A stretch of 61,742 nucleotides of DNA from Lachnospiraceae bacterium (GCA_024693545.1 JAILKT010000108.1:1-61742); one strand, 5' to 3'; positions 26,013-34,723 are shown, counted from the first letter of the stretch. Made by a program: numbers and translations. Notes: generated by a model from the sequence alone, not told the origin.

Positions 26013-27074
26013 ATGCAGAATGCAGAACTAAACAAAGATGCAGAAAAGGTTAAAGCGGAAGCGGTGACCGTGAACGAAGAAACGACCGAACCTCAGGCGG
26101 TGACCGAGAGTGAAGAAACGACCGCACCTCAGGCGGTGACCGTGAACGAAGAGACGACTGCACCTCAGGCGATGTCCGGACCCATGATAGTGGCGCAGAA
26201 TCTTGTGAAGATATATAAGACGCGTGACATCGAAGTGCTTGCCCTTCAGGGGCTTGATCTGACGGTCGAGCGCGGAGAGCTTATTGCGATCATCGGAAAC
26301 AGCGGTTCGGGTAAGTCTACGTTTTTAAATATGCTCGGCGGACTCGATACTCCCAGTGCGGGTAAACTCTTTGTGGACGGTTGCAATCTTTTTGATATGA
26401 CAAGCAGGGAAAAAGAGCTGTATAAAAAGCAGACGGTCGGTTTTGTATGGCAGAACAACGCACGTAACCTGTTTCCGTATCTGAGCGCGATTGAAAACGT
26501 TATGACGCCCATGCTCCTTACAAAAGAAAAAAACAGGCGTGAACGGGCGGAGCATCTTCTTGAGATCGTCGGAATGAGCCACAGAAAGACAAGCCGGCTT
26601 GCAGAGCTTTCGGGAGGAGAGCAGCAGAGAGTGGCCATAGCCATTGCGCTTGCAAACAATCCGAAATTATTGCTGGCCGATGAGCCTACGGGTTCGGTAG
26701 ATAAAGATACGGCGGACAGGATATTTGATATATTCAGAAAGCTCAGCAGTGAGATGGGCGTTACGGTTGTTATCGTTACCCATGATGTCAGGCTTTCAAA
26801 AAAAGTTAACAGGGTAGTTGCTATACGTGACGGCAGGATAAGCAGTGAAAGGATTCTCAGAGAACAGTATAAGGATGCCTTTAATGCAGACAATTATTCA
26901 TGGGGTAATGAGGAAACACAGGACGAATATGTGATACTCGATCGTGCCGGAAGACTTCAGATACCCGAAAAACTACTGAAAAAACTTGAGCTTACGGACA
27001 ATAAAGTTACGGTCGGTTTTGAAGAAGGTGTGCTGACGATTAAAAAGCCAAGTGGTTCCGATGAAGAAGAATAG
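26013..27074 (+). CDS. ABC ATPase with C-terminal AbrB-like domain
   Basis: A 353-residue ATPase with three parts. Residues about 17-52 are three 12-residue repeats of the type AVTVNEETTAPQ, acidic and unstructured. Residues about 58-285 are a LolD/MacB-type ATPase: Walker A GNSGSGKST, Q-loop FVWQNN, signature ELSGGEQQRVAIAIAL, Walker B LLLADEPTGSVD, switch VTHDV. After a linker, the last 45 residues (DRAGRLQIPEKLLKKLELTD, then VTVGFEEG and LTIKKP) match the AbrB/SpoVT swapped-hairpin pattern of a DNA-binding domain. This would give a transporter ATPase with possible DNA-binding or dimerising ability. It follows another ATPase by 42 bp, so a heterodimer with that subunit is likely. The AbrB call is my own pattern match. 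Confidence 0.8.
   Translation: MQNAELNKDAEKVKAEAVTVNEETTEPQAVTESEETTAPQAVTVNEETTAPQAMSGPMIVAQNLVKIYKTRDIEVLALQGLDLTVERGELIAIIGNSGSGKSTFLNMLGGLDTPSAGKLFVDGCNLFDMTSREKELYKKQTVGFVWQNNARNLFPYLSAIENVMTPMLLTKEKNRRERAEHLLEIVGMSHRKTSRLAELSGGEQQRVAIAIALANNPKLLLADEPTGSVDKDTADRIFDIFRKLSSEMGVTVVIVTHDVRLSKKVNRVVAIRDGRISSERILREQYKDAFNADNYSWGNEETQDEYVILDRAGRLQIPEKLLKKLELTDNKVTVGFEEGVLTIKKPSGSDEEE
26061..26168 (+). repeat. Three in-frame 36-bp tandem repeats
   Basis: Copies at 26061-26096, 26097-26132 and 26133-26168 begin GCGGTGACCG and end CCTCAG; each encodes 12 residues of an acidic Thr/Glu-rich stretch at the N-terminus of the ATPase. Confidence 0.93.
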
Positions 27075-27113
27075 CAGGATAATACGGACTTAATACGGAC
27101 TAAACAGCAAAAT

Positions 27114-27153
27114 AAAAAGGCAAGTCTCTCTTAATAAACGACTTGCCTTTTTA
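27114..27153. terminator. Terminator of the export operon
   Basis: AAAAAGGCAAGTC (27114-27126) and its exact complement GACTTGCCTTTTT (27140-27152) flank a 13-base loop. The stem is symmetrical, with T-runs in both directions. Just upstream TAATACGGACT occurs twice in tandem (27080-27101). Confidence 0.85.
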
Positions 27154-27323
27154 CTATGTAAAATGTAGAATTACTAATAGTGTAAACTTTTGGATAATAT
27201 CCGGATACACAGACATGTATGATATCTGCAGATGCAGATCGGATCCGTGGGAGTCGGTTACGGGCGGGTCCTGAAAAAGAAATTTGGGGAACAGGTGCGG
27301 TAAAAGCCTGTACAGAGGAAAAT

Positions 27324-28034
27324 ATGGCAAAAAAAGAGAGAAAAAAGAGGGTACTTCCCTTATACCTGACGGCAGCCACATGGCTTGGATGGTCATTATT
27401 CCTGCCTCTGCACAAAGTCAGTGATTTCCTTATACTTTCCGCCATTTCAGGAGTGATGCTTCTGCTCGGATATGCCGGAAAGGGAAAATCTGAGGAAGAG
27501 CCGGAAGCAATAGAGGCCCCGGGGGAAGATGAAAACAAAAAGAAAGACGGGAACGACGGACACAAGAGACCTCGTACGGGAGATGAGACTATCGACAAGA
27601 TGCTTGATGAAGAAGAACTTGCGATTGCCGAGATGAAACGCCTCAATGAGGCCATACCGGATAAAAAGCTTTCGGATCAGATCGATCATCTTGAAGACGT
27701 TACGTCAAAGATCGTCAGCTATGTTGTGGAACACCCCGCAAAAAAATCACAGGTACGCAGATTCTTCAACTACTACCTTCCCACTACTTTGAAACTTCTC
27801 AATGCATATGACAGGATGGATGAAGCCGGGATCTCGGGCATAAACATTGACGGGACAAAAGGCAAGGTTGAAAATATGATGGATAAAGCGCTTGATGCGT
27901 TTGACAGACAGCTTGATGCACTTTATTCGGACGAGGCAATGGACATTTCGTCAGATATAAGCGTTATGGAAAGTCTTCTTGCACAGGAGGGGCTGGCAGG
28001 AGATGACAGTATAATTAAAAATCAAATGAAGTAA
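27324..28034 (+). CDS. XpaC-family membrane protein
   Basis: A 236-residue protein resembling XpaC, the 5-bromo-4-chloroindolyl phosphate hydrolysis family often encoded beside TelA. Two hydrophobic segments (about residues 13-50) are followed by an acidic, charged cytoplasmic part (KGKSEEEPEAIEAPGEDEN) and a helical domain with IDHLEDVTSKIVSYVVEHP, RRFFNYYLPTTLKLLNAYDRMDEAG, the conserved core of the family. The ATG at 27324 follows AGAGGAA and gives the standard start; an in-frame ATG at 27219 is rejected for lack of a site. The molecular function is not established. The gene lies 13 bp before telA. Confidence 0.8.
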   Translation: MAKKERKKRVLPLYLTAATWLGWSLFLPLHKVSDFLILSAISGVMLLLGYAGKGKSEEEPEAIEAPGEDENKKKDGNDGHKRPRTGDETIDKMLDEEELAIAEMKRLNEAIPDKKLSDQIDHLEDVTSKIVSYVVEHPAKKSQVRRFFNYYLPTTLKLLNAYDRMDEAGISGINIDGTKGKVENMMDKALDAFDRQLDALYSDEAMDISSDISVMESLLAQEGLAGDDSIIKNQMK

Positions 28035-28047
28035 GGAGAAAACAGAG

Positions 28048-29262
28048 ATGACAGATAATCAGATGCCTACATTAACACTTGATCCTTCAACACAGACAGA
28101 AACAGGGCTGCCCGATCTTTCTTCAGCATCGATCGCAGCTCCCGAGGCTCCGGCCATAGGCCTTACGCTTGATGCAAATCAGACATCGGGACAGGCAGCG
28201 TCGCAGGCAGACCGTGATAAAAATGCCGTAAAGATTGACGAGAGTATGCTTACCGAGGAGGAAAAGAAAGTTGTTGCCGATTTTGCCAAGCAGATCGACA
28301 TCAAGGATTCCAATCAGGTAATGTCGTACGGTGCAGCTGCTCAGAAGCATATAGCAAACTTTTCCGAAAGCGCACTCAAGAACGTTAAGACACAGGATCT
28401 CGGAACGATCGGTGAAGCTCTTTCTTCACTTGTTGTAGAGCTTCGTACAATGGATGAGCCCGAGAAAAAGGGTTTATTCGGATGGTTCCAGAAGAGAAAG
28501 AGAGATATTGAAGCGCTCAAGGCCTCATATGCAAAGGCAGAAGTTAATGTAGATAAGATCGTGGAAAAGCTTGAAGAACATCAGGTTGTTCTTATGAAGG
28601 ACATCGCAACCTTTGATCAGATGTACGATCTTAATCTTAAATATTATAAAGAGCTTACGATGTACATCATCGCCGGCAAGAAGAAACTGGAAGAAGTACG
28701 CGCCGGTGAACTTGAAGAGCTTAAGGCCAAGGCTAAAGAGACAGGAACCCAGGAAGATGCTCAGAAGTACAACGATCTTGCAAACCTTTGCGAGAGATTT
28801 GATAAGAAGATACATGACCTCGAGCTTACAAGAATGATCTCAATCCAGCTTGGACCGCAGACGCGTCTTCTTCAGAACAATGACACGCTCATGGTTGAGA
28901 AGATCCAGTCTTCGATCGTTAATACGATCCCGCTTTGGAAGTCTCAGATGGTGCTCGCACTCGGTATTGAGCACGGACGTCAGGCTACGGCTGCACAGTC
29001 GGCTGTTACGGAGATGACAAATGAGCTCTTGAAGAAAAACTCCGAAGCCCTTAAGATGGCAACCATCGATACTGCGAAGGAAGCAGAGCGTTCGATCGTG
29101 GATATCGAAACACTTAAGCTTACGAATGAAAACCTTATCAATACTCTTGATGAGGTAATGAGAATACAAAATGAAGGTCGTCAGAAACGTAAGGAAGCAG
29201 AGGCAGAGCTCGGCCGTATCGAGGGTGAACTCAGACAAAAGCTGCTTGAACTGCGTGGTTGA
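28048..29262 (+). CDS. TelA/KlaA-like protein (toxic anion resistance family)
   Basis: A 404-residue, mostly helical, cytoplasmic protein of the TelA family. A Pro/Ala/Ser-rich head (residues about 1-60) is followed by the long helical core with GLFGWFQKRKRD, DIATFDQMYDLNLKYYKEL, SIQLGPQTRLLQNND and NTIPLWKSQMVLAL, all hallmarks of the family. A further stretch HGRQATAAQSAVTEMTNELL is typical. TelA was named after tellurite resistance, but in Firmicutes the XpaC-TelA pair is widespread and more likely tied to envelope stress. It sits between xpaC (13 bp) and the TPM-domain gene (21 bp), an operon. AAGGAG precedes the ATG. Confidence 0.92.
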   Translation: MTDNQMPTLTLDPSTQTETGLPDLSSASIAAPEAPAIGLTLDANQTSGQAASQADRDKNAVKIDESMLTEEEKKVVADFAKQIDIKDSNQVMSYGAAAQKHIANFSESALKNVKTQDLGTIGEALSSLVVELRTMDEPEKKGLFGWFQKRKRDIEALKASYAKAEVNVDKIVEKLEEHQVVLMKDIATFDQMYDLNLKYYKELTMYIIAGKKKLEEVRAGELEELKAKAKETGTQEDAQKYNDLANLCERFDKKIHDLELTRMISIQLGPQTRLLQNNDTLMVEKIQSSIVNTIPLWKSQMVLALGIEHGRQATAAQSAVTEMTNELLKKNSEALKMATIDTAKEAERSIVDIETLKLTNENLINTLDEVMRIQNEGRQKRKEAEAELGRIEGELRQKLLELRG

Positions 29263-29283
29263 AAGACCGTAACGGAGTAGGGG

Positions 29284-30546
29284 ATGAAGTTTTTTAAGAA
29301 GATGGGCGTGGCGATAGCCACACTGGTTTTGGCGGTTGCAACGGCCGTCACAATAGGGCAGGTTCGCAAAGATTCTTATATACAGCCCGAACCATCGTCG
29401 ATCCAAAGGGTTATTAAGGATTATGAGGATGAAGAAGGGTTTGCGGAGCTTACCGAAATATGCGAAAAATATGTCGTAGATAATGCGGATGTCATTGATA
29501 CGGCTGCCACGAATGAGATTGTTAATATAATTGCAAATATGGCAGTCCGTGATGACGGTGTAGTTGCCGTTGCTACGGAAAAGTTTGCCGAAGGAGCAGT
29601 TACGGCTCCGCAGGATCTGGCAAAAACTGCCGAAAGGATTTATGAAAGACTTGGTCTTGAGGATGGCGACGGCGGAGTTATGCTCCTTGATACAACAAGC
29701 GAGAATTGCTATTTCTTTGATCCCGGCGGAAAAGTCTTTAACGACATGAGCGATGCCGAGATCAAGAGTGTCAGGGCAGCTCTTGAGGACGGATTTGACA
29801 AGGTTCGCAGCGGTGATTCAAACGGTATTTCCGAGGGTGTTACAGAGGCCTATGATGCTATTTCAAGGATCATAAGCGATCCTTCGACATTCATAAATCT
29901 TCAAAGTTCATATGTTCAGGAAACCGATGACGGTGGTTTTAATATCGTTGAAAAAACTGTTGACGGCGGAATGAAGATAGTTTCCGGAATAGTAAAAACA
30001 GCTACAGGTCTTGTCTCAGGCGTGTTTAAGCTTATCGGCGGATCGACGATTTTTGTTGTTTTGATCATCGCGGGAATCGTCTTCCTTGTTAAGATGAGTA
30101 AAAACAAGAACAACGGAGATAACAGAAATAATCAAAACGATCGCAAATGGTCGGGTCAGGGAGGAAAGCCCGGAATGGGAAGAAACCCCGGACAGCCCGG
30201 ACAACCCGGCGGAGGAAAAGGCAAAGGCATCTTAAATGCCGGTCAGACAGGTCGTAACCTCAGTCAGTCCGGAAATATCGATACAAGTAAGATATCCAAG
30301 CAGGGATCGCAGTATCGCTGGTCTGCCAATAAAAATCCTTATTCCGGACTTAACAGAGGGAAGAGCACGTACAACAATTCCGGAAAAGGCACGGAAAACA
30401 ATCCGGGCAATAATTCCGGATACAACGGGAAAAATGCCAATAACGCCGGAATAGGCAGCGGAAACAAGGATATGAGCGGATTTGTTTTTCCGAATGATTT
30501 TACGGCACATTCCGATGACGGACAGAATATGAACAGACCACGCTGA
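29284..30546 (+). CDS. TPM-domain membrane protein with Gly/Asn-rich tail
   Basis: An exported or membrane-bound protein of 420 residues. The start MKFFKKMGVAIATLVLAVATAV is a signal or anchor. A TPM-like (YgcG-type) domain follows (about residues 55-195): VVDNADVIDTAA, then DGGVMLLDTTSENCYFFDPGG and DMSDAEIKSVRAALEDG. A second hydrophobic segment (about 257-277, STIFVVLIIAGIVFLVKM) precedes a cytoplasmic or extracellular low-complexity tail rich in Gly, Asn, Gln and Pro. The TPM family is often linked to photosystem repair in plants and to envelope phosphatase-like roles in bacteria. Third gene of the XpaC-TelA operon, so it likely works with them at the membrane. Confidence 0.75.
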   Translation: MKFFKKMGVAIATLVLAVATAVTIGQVRKDSYIQPEPSSIQRVIKDYEDEEGFAELTEICEKYVVDNADVIDTAATNEIVNIIANMAVRDDGVVAVATEKFAEGAVTAPQDLAKTAERIYERLGLEDGDGGVMLLDTTSENCYFFDPGGKVFNDMSDAEIKSVRAALEDGFDKVRSGDSNGISEGVTEAYDAISRIISDPSTFINLQSSYVQETDDGGFNIVEKTVDGGMKIVSGIVKTATGLVSGVFKLIGGSTIFVVLIIAGIVFLVKMSKNKNNGDNRNNQNDRKWSGQGGKPGMGRNPGQPGQPGGGKGKGILNAGQTGRNLSQSGNIDTSKISKQGSQYRWSANKNPYSGLNRGKSTYNNSGKGTENNPGNNSGYNGKNANNAGIGSGNKDMSGFVFPNDFTAHSDDGQNMNRPR

Positions 30547-30567
30547 TGCGCGGGGAAGGAACAATAA

Positions 30568-31587
30568 ATGAATTATTTGGTAACGGGAGCAGCCGGTTTT
30601 ATCGGCACTAATTTTGTTTATCATATGCTCGAAAAGCATCCGGACGATCTTATCGTCGGGATCGATAATCTTTCCTATGCGGGCAATATTAAGAACCTTG
30701 ATGAGGCTGAAAAAAAAGGTAACTTCGTTTTCAGAAAGGCCGATATAACCGATGCTGATGAGATGAAGTCCGTCTTTAAGGAATTTGAGTTTGACTATGT
30801 TGTTAATTTTGCAGCTCAGACTCATGTGGACAGATCGATCGAGGATCCCGGAATATTTGTAAAGACGAACGTTCTCGGCACGCAGATCCTCCTTGACCTT
30901 TCTGTGGAAGCGGGAGTCATAAGGTTCCATCAGATCGGAACGGACGAGGTATACGGAGATCTGCCTCTTGAGGCGACAGACAGATTCTTTGTCGAGACCC
31001 TTCCGTTAAAGGCAAGCAGTCCCTATTCGGCTTCAAAGGCAGCGGCGGATCTTCTTGCACTGTCATATCACAGGACTTTTGGCCTTCCTGTTACCGTAAG
31101 CCGTTGTTCAAACAATTACGGACCTTTCCAATTCCCGGAAAAGCTGATCCCGCTTATGCTCATAAACGCCATGAACGATAAGAAGCTGCCTGTATACGGA
31201 AACGGTATGAATGTAAGAGACTGGCTTTATGTAGAGGATCACTGTGAAGCGGTCGATCTTATATTACATAACGGTCGTGACGGAGAGATCTATAATATAG
31301 GTGGTCACAACGAGATGCACAATATAGACATCGTAAAGATCATCCTGAAGGAACTCGGAAAACCCGAAAGCCTCATTTCGTATGTTACGGACCGAAAAGG
31401 TCATGATCTCAGGTATGCCATAGACCCCACCAAAATCCATAATGAGCTTGGCTGGCTTCCGAAAACCATGTTTGCGGACGGAATAAAAGACACGATACGC
31501 TGGTATGTGAACAACAAGGAATGGTGGCAGGAAATAGTTTCCGGTGAGTACCGCGAATACTATAAAAAGATGTATGAAAACCGCTGA
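30568..31587 (+). CDS. rfbB: dTDP-glucose 4,6-dehydratase
   Basis: Short-chain dehydrogenase that converts dTDP-glucose to dTDP-4-keto-6-deoxyglucose, an early step to rhamnose and other deoxysugars of surface polymers. The NAD-binding start is VTGAAGFIGTNF, the catalytic region has AAQTHVDRSI, the dehydratase-specific TDEVYGD and the YSASKAA motif with Tyr and Lys. SRCSNNYGPFQFPEKLIPL and GNGMNVRDWLYVEDH are typical of RfbB. Length 339 is normal. No other dTDP-rhamnose gene is nearby, so it may supply a separate cluster. It is 21 bp after the TPM gene, so it could share that operon. Confidence 0.95.
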   Translation: MNYLVTGAAGFIGTNFVYHMLEKHPDDLIVGIDNLSYAGNIKNLDEAEKKGNFVFRKADITDADEMKSVFKEFEFDYVVNFAAQTHVDRSIEDPGIFVKTNVLGTQILLDLSVEAGVIRFHQIGTDEVYGDLPLEATDRFFVETLPLKASSPYSASKAAADLLALSYHRTFGLPVTVSRCSNNYGPFQFPEKLIPLMLINAMNDKKLPVYGNGMNVRDWLYVEDHCEAVDLILHNGRDGEIYNIGGHNEMHNIDIVKIILKELGKPESLISYVTDRKGHDLRYAIDPTKIHNELGWLPKTMFADGIKDTIRWYVNNKEWWQEIVSGEYREYYKKMYENR

Positions 31588-31642
31588 AATAAAAGCCGAA
31601 AGAAGGTCATGTAAAATATAGGCTTTTTACGTAAAATAATAC

Positions 31643-31671
31643 TTGCGTTTTTTCATAGCCTGCGATATAAT
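31643..31671 (+). promoter_or_regulatory. Promoter of tRNA-Gln
   Basis: TTGCGT at 31643-31648 and TATAAT at 31666-31671, with a 17-bp spacer, lie just upstream of the tRNA. Confidence 0.8.
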
Positions 31672-31691
31672 GGCACATGTTGGTTGAACAA

Positions 31692-31763
31692 AGGGCTATC
31701 GCCAAACGGTAAGGCAACGGACTCTGACTCCGTCATTTCAAGGTTCGAATCCTTGTAGCCCTG
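31692..31763 (+). tRNA. tRNA-Gln (anticodon CTG)
   Basis: The acceptor stem AGGGCTA (31692-31698) pairs with TAGCCCT (31756-31762), with discriminator G. The anticodon loop CTCTGAC gives anticodon CTG for CAG codons. The T arm is AAGG-TTCGAAT-CCTT-like. The CCA end is not encoded. Confidence 0.95.
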
Positions 31764-31767
31764 TAGA

Positions 31768-31797
31768 GGAACTGAGTGCTCAGTTCCTTTTCTTTTT
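31768..31797 (+). terminator. Terminator of tRNA-Gln
   Basis: GGAACTGAG (31768-31776) pairs with CTCAGTTCC (31779-31787) across a TG loop, followed by a T-rich run. Confidence 0.9.
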
Positions 31798-31923
31798 AAT
31801 CCGTGAATATGACACGTCGTTCATACGTAATATAATGAGAAGAACGTGAGCATGTTTCAGACAGCGATATTACTATTGAAATCGGGATTGCGTATGCGGT
31901 TCTTTATAGGAGGAAGTGGAAGT

Positions 31924-32874
31924 ATGGATTACTTTTGGGCAATCCTTTCGTTACTTGCGGGAATAGTCCTTGTAGCCAAAGGTGGAGATTTCTTCGTTGA
32001 TGCGGCAAGCTGGATGGCAAAGGCGGCAGGAATACCGACTTTCATAGTCGGAGCTACGATTGTCAGTATTGCAACTACGCTGCCGGAGATCATAGTCTCC
32101 TGCATGGCGGCATTTGAGGGTAAGACCGAGATGGCGATCGGTAATGCGGTCGGTTCGGTAACCTGCAATACGGCTATGATAATGGCGATAGCATTTATCT
32201 TCATGAGGGTTACGATAGTACTGAAGGATTACCTGGTTCAGTGTTTACTTCTTATCGCATCGGGCATCGTTCTAATCATCGGATGCTACAGCGGAGCACT
32301 TTCGATATGGGCAGCTATAGTTCTTATCACGATCTTTGCAGCACATATGATCGCAAATGTGCGTCTTGCAAAAAAGCACAGCGCAGAGAGCAAAGAACAG
32401 GAAACGGAAGTAAAAAAAGACAAAAAGACCGTTATCGTCAATTTATGCAAATTTGTGGGTGGCGCGGCAGGAATAGTTGTTGGTTCAAGATTCCTTGTTG
32501 ACGGTGGAAGTGACCTCGCCGCACTTTTGGGAGTGCCCGAAAGAATAGTGGCAGTTACGGTTGTTGCCATCGGAACATCGATTCCTGAGCTTGTTACGAT
32601 GATCACTGCGGTAAAGAAAAAAGAATACGGTCTTTCCGTCGGAAATATCGTGGGAGCAAATATCATAGACCTTTCGCTCATACTTCCTCTTTGCAGTCTG
32701 ATCTCAGGAGAGAGACTTCCTGTCAGCGAGCAGGGAGCTCATATAGATATGCCGGTCTGTCTCGGTGTTACGATCCTTGCGATCGTACCTCTCCTTATCA
32801 GGAGGAAAGCATCCAGAATCCAGGGAATAATTCTTCTAGTGGCATATGTTGTTTATATTGTATTTACTGTCTGA
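31924..32874 (+). CDS. CaCA-family sodium/calcium antiporter
   Basis: A YrbG/CaCA-type exchanger of 316 residues, with two homologous halves. Each half holds an alpha-repeat: ATIVSIATTLPEIIVS in the first and TVVAIGTSIPELVTM in the second, with Glu in the centre as expected for ion coordination. Matching GNAVGSVTCN and GNIVGANIID stretches complete the repeats. About ten membrane segments are separated by a cytoplasmic loop rich in Lys/Glu (near residues 157-177). Function is export of Ca2+ (or another cation) coupled to Na+ or H+. The ATG at 31924 is chosen: AGGAGG lies ten bases upstream and the family starts here; an upstream in-frame ATG at 31846 lacks a site. Confidence 0.93.
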   Translation: MDYFWAILSLLAGIVLVAKGGDFFVDAASWMAKAAGIPTFIVGATIVSIATTLPEIIVSCMAAFEGKTEMAIGNAVGSVTCNTAMIMAIAFIFMRVTIVLKDYLVQCLLLIASGIVLIIGCYSGALSIWAAIVLITIFAAHMIANVRLAKKHSAESKEQETEVKKDKKTVIVNLCKFVGGAAGIVVGSRFLVDGGSDLAALLGVPERIVAVTVVAIGTSIPELVTMITAVKKKEYGLSVGNIVGANIIDLSLILPLCSLISGERLPVSEQGAHIDMPVCLGVTILAIVPLLIRRKASRIQGIILLVAYVVYIVFTV

Positions 32875-32942
32875 CGTCATGCAGGCATCGGGAGAATCCG
32901 ATATAAAAAAAGTCAAATATCTATAGATATCGAAACCGAGAG

Positions 32943-32980
32943 GGCCGGTCCGTACTATACGTACCGGTTCTTTTTTTCGA
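32943..32980 (+). terminator. Terminator after the antiporter gene
   Basis: CCGGTCCGTA and CGTACCGG form an imperfect hairpin around TACTATACG, followed by TTCTTTTTTTC. Confidence 0.7.
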
Positions 32981-33065
32981 TGGGATTGTGTGATCAACGC
33001 TTATGTGATAAACTCGAAATTGTTTGTGGTCGAATAACAGATTAAACGGCAGAGAGGAAGTTATC

Positions 33066-34502
33066 ATGAAAAAGATCAAAAAGGTTCATTTATCGCCGGC
33101 AAGCGTGGCGGTAGATATCGGAGACGGAAGTGAGAGAGGCGCTTATGTCGGTCAGGGATATATACTGAATAAGCTTGGAAGACCTCACAGAGCGGTAAGT
33201 ATCATGTACTGTTATTATCCTCTTGATGAAACATGGCCGAAGCGGGCACAGGATGCTTATCCGGACAAAGAAATATCGTTTGCATGGGACTACCCGTATG
33301 ATAATTATTTTCCTTACCTGGGAGGAGTGAACGGAAGTACCGAAGGAGAACCTTTTACGTGTATGCGTGATATAAGACGACATGGTCAGGAAGTCATCCT
33401 TACACTTACGGTGGATCCGAAAGTCGGGGATGAACATATCATAGCCATTGCAAAGGATCTGAGGCCTTTCGGACGCATGATGCTCAGGATGAACCACGAA
33501 TGCACAGGCGACTGGTTCTCTTTCAATAAGAGAGCGTCATACAGTGAGATTGCTGATTTTTTTGTAAGATTTAAGAAAATAATGGCGGAGTATGCTCCGA
33601 ATGTCAAAATGATCCTCTGTGCGGGAGCTGTTACGGATCCGAAAAATCCCGAACTTGAAAAGGAACAGGAATTTACCGAGGCCGGTCGAGTAGCCGACAT
33701 CTGGTCGATCGACAGGTATATCGGTCTTAACTGGGGATGGCCTTTTGAAGTTGCCGAAAAAAACAATGACAGGCACAGACTTGAGAGCGCAAAGGAAAAC
33801 TATGACCTTACAAAGCTCAGTTATAAAAGATATTGTGAAATCTATAAGGAAAAGAAACCGTTTGTAATGTCTGAGATCAATGCTGACGGAGATGTTGCGG
33901 GACCATTTAAGCAGGCCGGGGTAATGAAGGATTTTTACACACTCTTCAAGAAAGATCCCGAGCGCTGGGCAAGTGCGATCACACTTTATCAGTTCCGTGA
34001 TGACGGAAGACTCGGACTTGAATATACCGATCCTTCAGACCCGAATGTCGGTATTGAATGGCCGCTCATGGATACTTACAGGGAGATCATAAACGATCCG
34101 TTTTTCGCACCGTCTATCAAAAACGAAAAAAATGCGAAACTACCCGTTACTCTTAGATGGGGAAGCTCGGAGGATTCGGACGGTATTGCGATCGAACTTG
34201 ATATGGAAAAGAATCCTGTATTTGCCGAAGTAAATTATCCGGAATCGATGATCCCTCTGAATCTTATGCTTGAAGTGAACGGTCGCTGGTTCCATAAGGC
34301 TCCGGGCGTGAAATTTACAGACCTTATGCCGGCATTTTATAAGAACAGGCTTAAAGGAACATGTAAGATCGATCTGAATATTTTTGCACCTCCCGCATCG
34401 GGGGAAAACGATCCATCGCAGGGAGACGACTGGTCGGAAAATTATTATTGTACGATCACGGAGTTGCCGCAGATAAGACTTAGATTTGAACCGATCGTTT
34501 GA
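33066..34502 (+). CDS. Putative glycoside hydrolase, GH26-like
   Basis: A 478-residue protein without a signal peptide. The first half looks like a clan A beta/alpha barrel: RMNHECTGDWFSF resembles the acid/base region of GH26 mannanases (Glu at about residue 145), and FVMSEINADG provides a second Glu at about residue 270 in the position of the nucleophile. Between them KMILCAGAV and ADIWSIDRYIGLNWGWPF fit barrel strands. The C-terminal 130 residues (from about 350) look like a beta-rich accessory domain. A cytoplasmic mannan- or glycan-degrading enzyme is the leading guess. The ATG at 33066 has GAGAGG eight bases upstream; the ATG of the longer frame at 33024 has none. The GH26 link is a motif-level inference. 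Confidence 0.6.
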   Translation: MKKIKKVHLSPASVAVDIGDGSERGAYVGQGYILNKLGRPHRAVSIMYCYYPLDETWPKRAQDAYPDKEISFAWDYPYDNYFPYLGGVNGSTEGEPFTCMRDIRRHGQEVILTLTVDPKVGDEHIIAIAKDLRPFGRMMLRMNHECTGDWFSFNKRASYSEIADFFVRFKKIMAEYAPNVKMILCAGAVTDPKNPELEKEQEFTEAGRVADIWSIDRYIGLNWGWPFEVAEKNNDRHRLESAKENYDLTKLSYKRYCEIYKEKKPFVMSEINADGDVAGPFKQAGVMKDFYTLFKKDPERWASAITLYQFRDDGRLGLEYTDPSDPNVGIEWPLMDTYREIINDPFFAPSIKNEKNAKLPVTLRWGSSEDSDGIAIELDMEKNPVFAEVNYPESMIPLNLMLEVNGRWFHKAPGVKFTDLMPAFYKNRLKGTCKIDLNIFAPPASGENDPSQGDDWSENYYCTITELPQIRLRFEPIV

Positions 34503-34723
34503 TGGCTTACCGAGGCACGCACGTTATCGCGGTCGTGTGAGGCTTCACACATGAAATAAGTAAGAAACAGGGAGAAAAATAGGGCTGCTCAGAACTTGAA
34601 TTAATGAGCTTAATCTGTCATAATGAAATTCGGTTTTAATCGGTATGAGGCAGGGAAGTTCCCTGCCGGAGAGCGGAGCAGAACCCCTCGCCCGCATATA
34701 AACAGGAGAATATTGCGGATCAA
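34503..34723 (+). other. Intergenic region before the transglutaminase-like gene
   Basis: A 221-bp gap. It holds one plausible promoter: TTGAAT at 34596-34601 and CATAAT at 34619-34624, spacer 17 bp. No RNA structure was recognised. Confidence 0.5.

Noticed and set aside
27324-29262. Tellurite or toxic-anion resistance operon
   Set aside because: TelA and XpaC family names are historical; nothing in the sequence shows tellurite resistance, so only the family is called.
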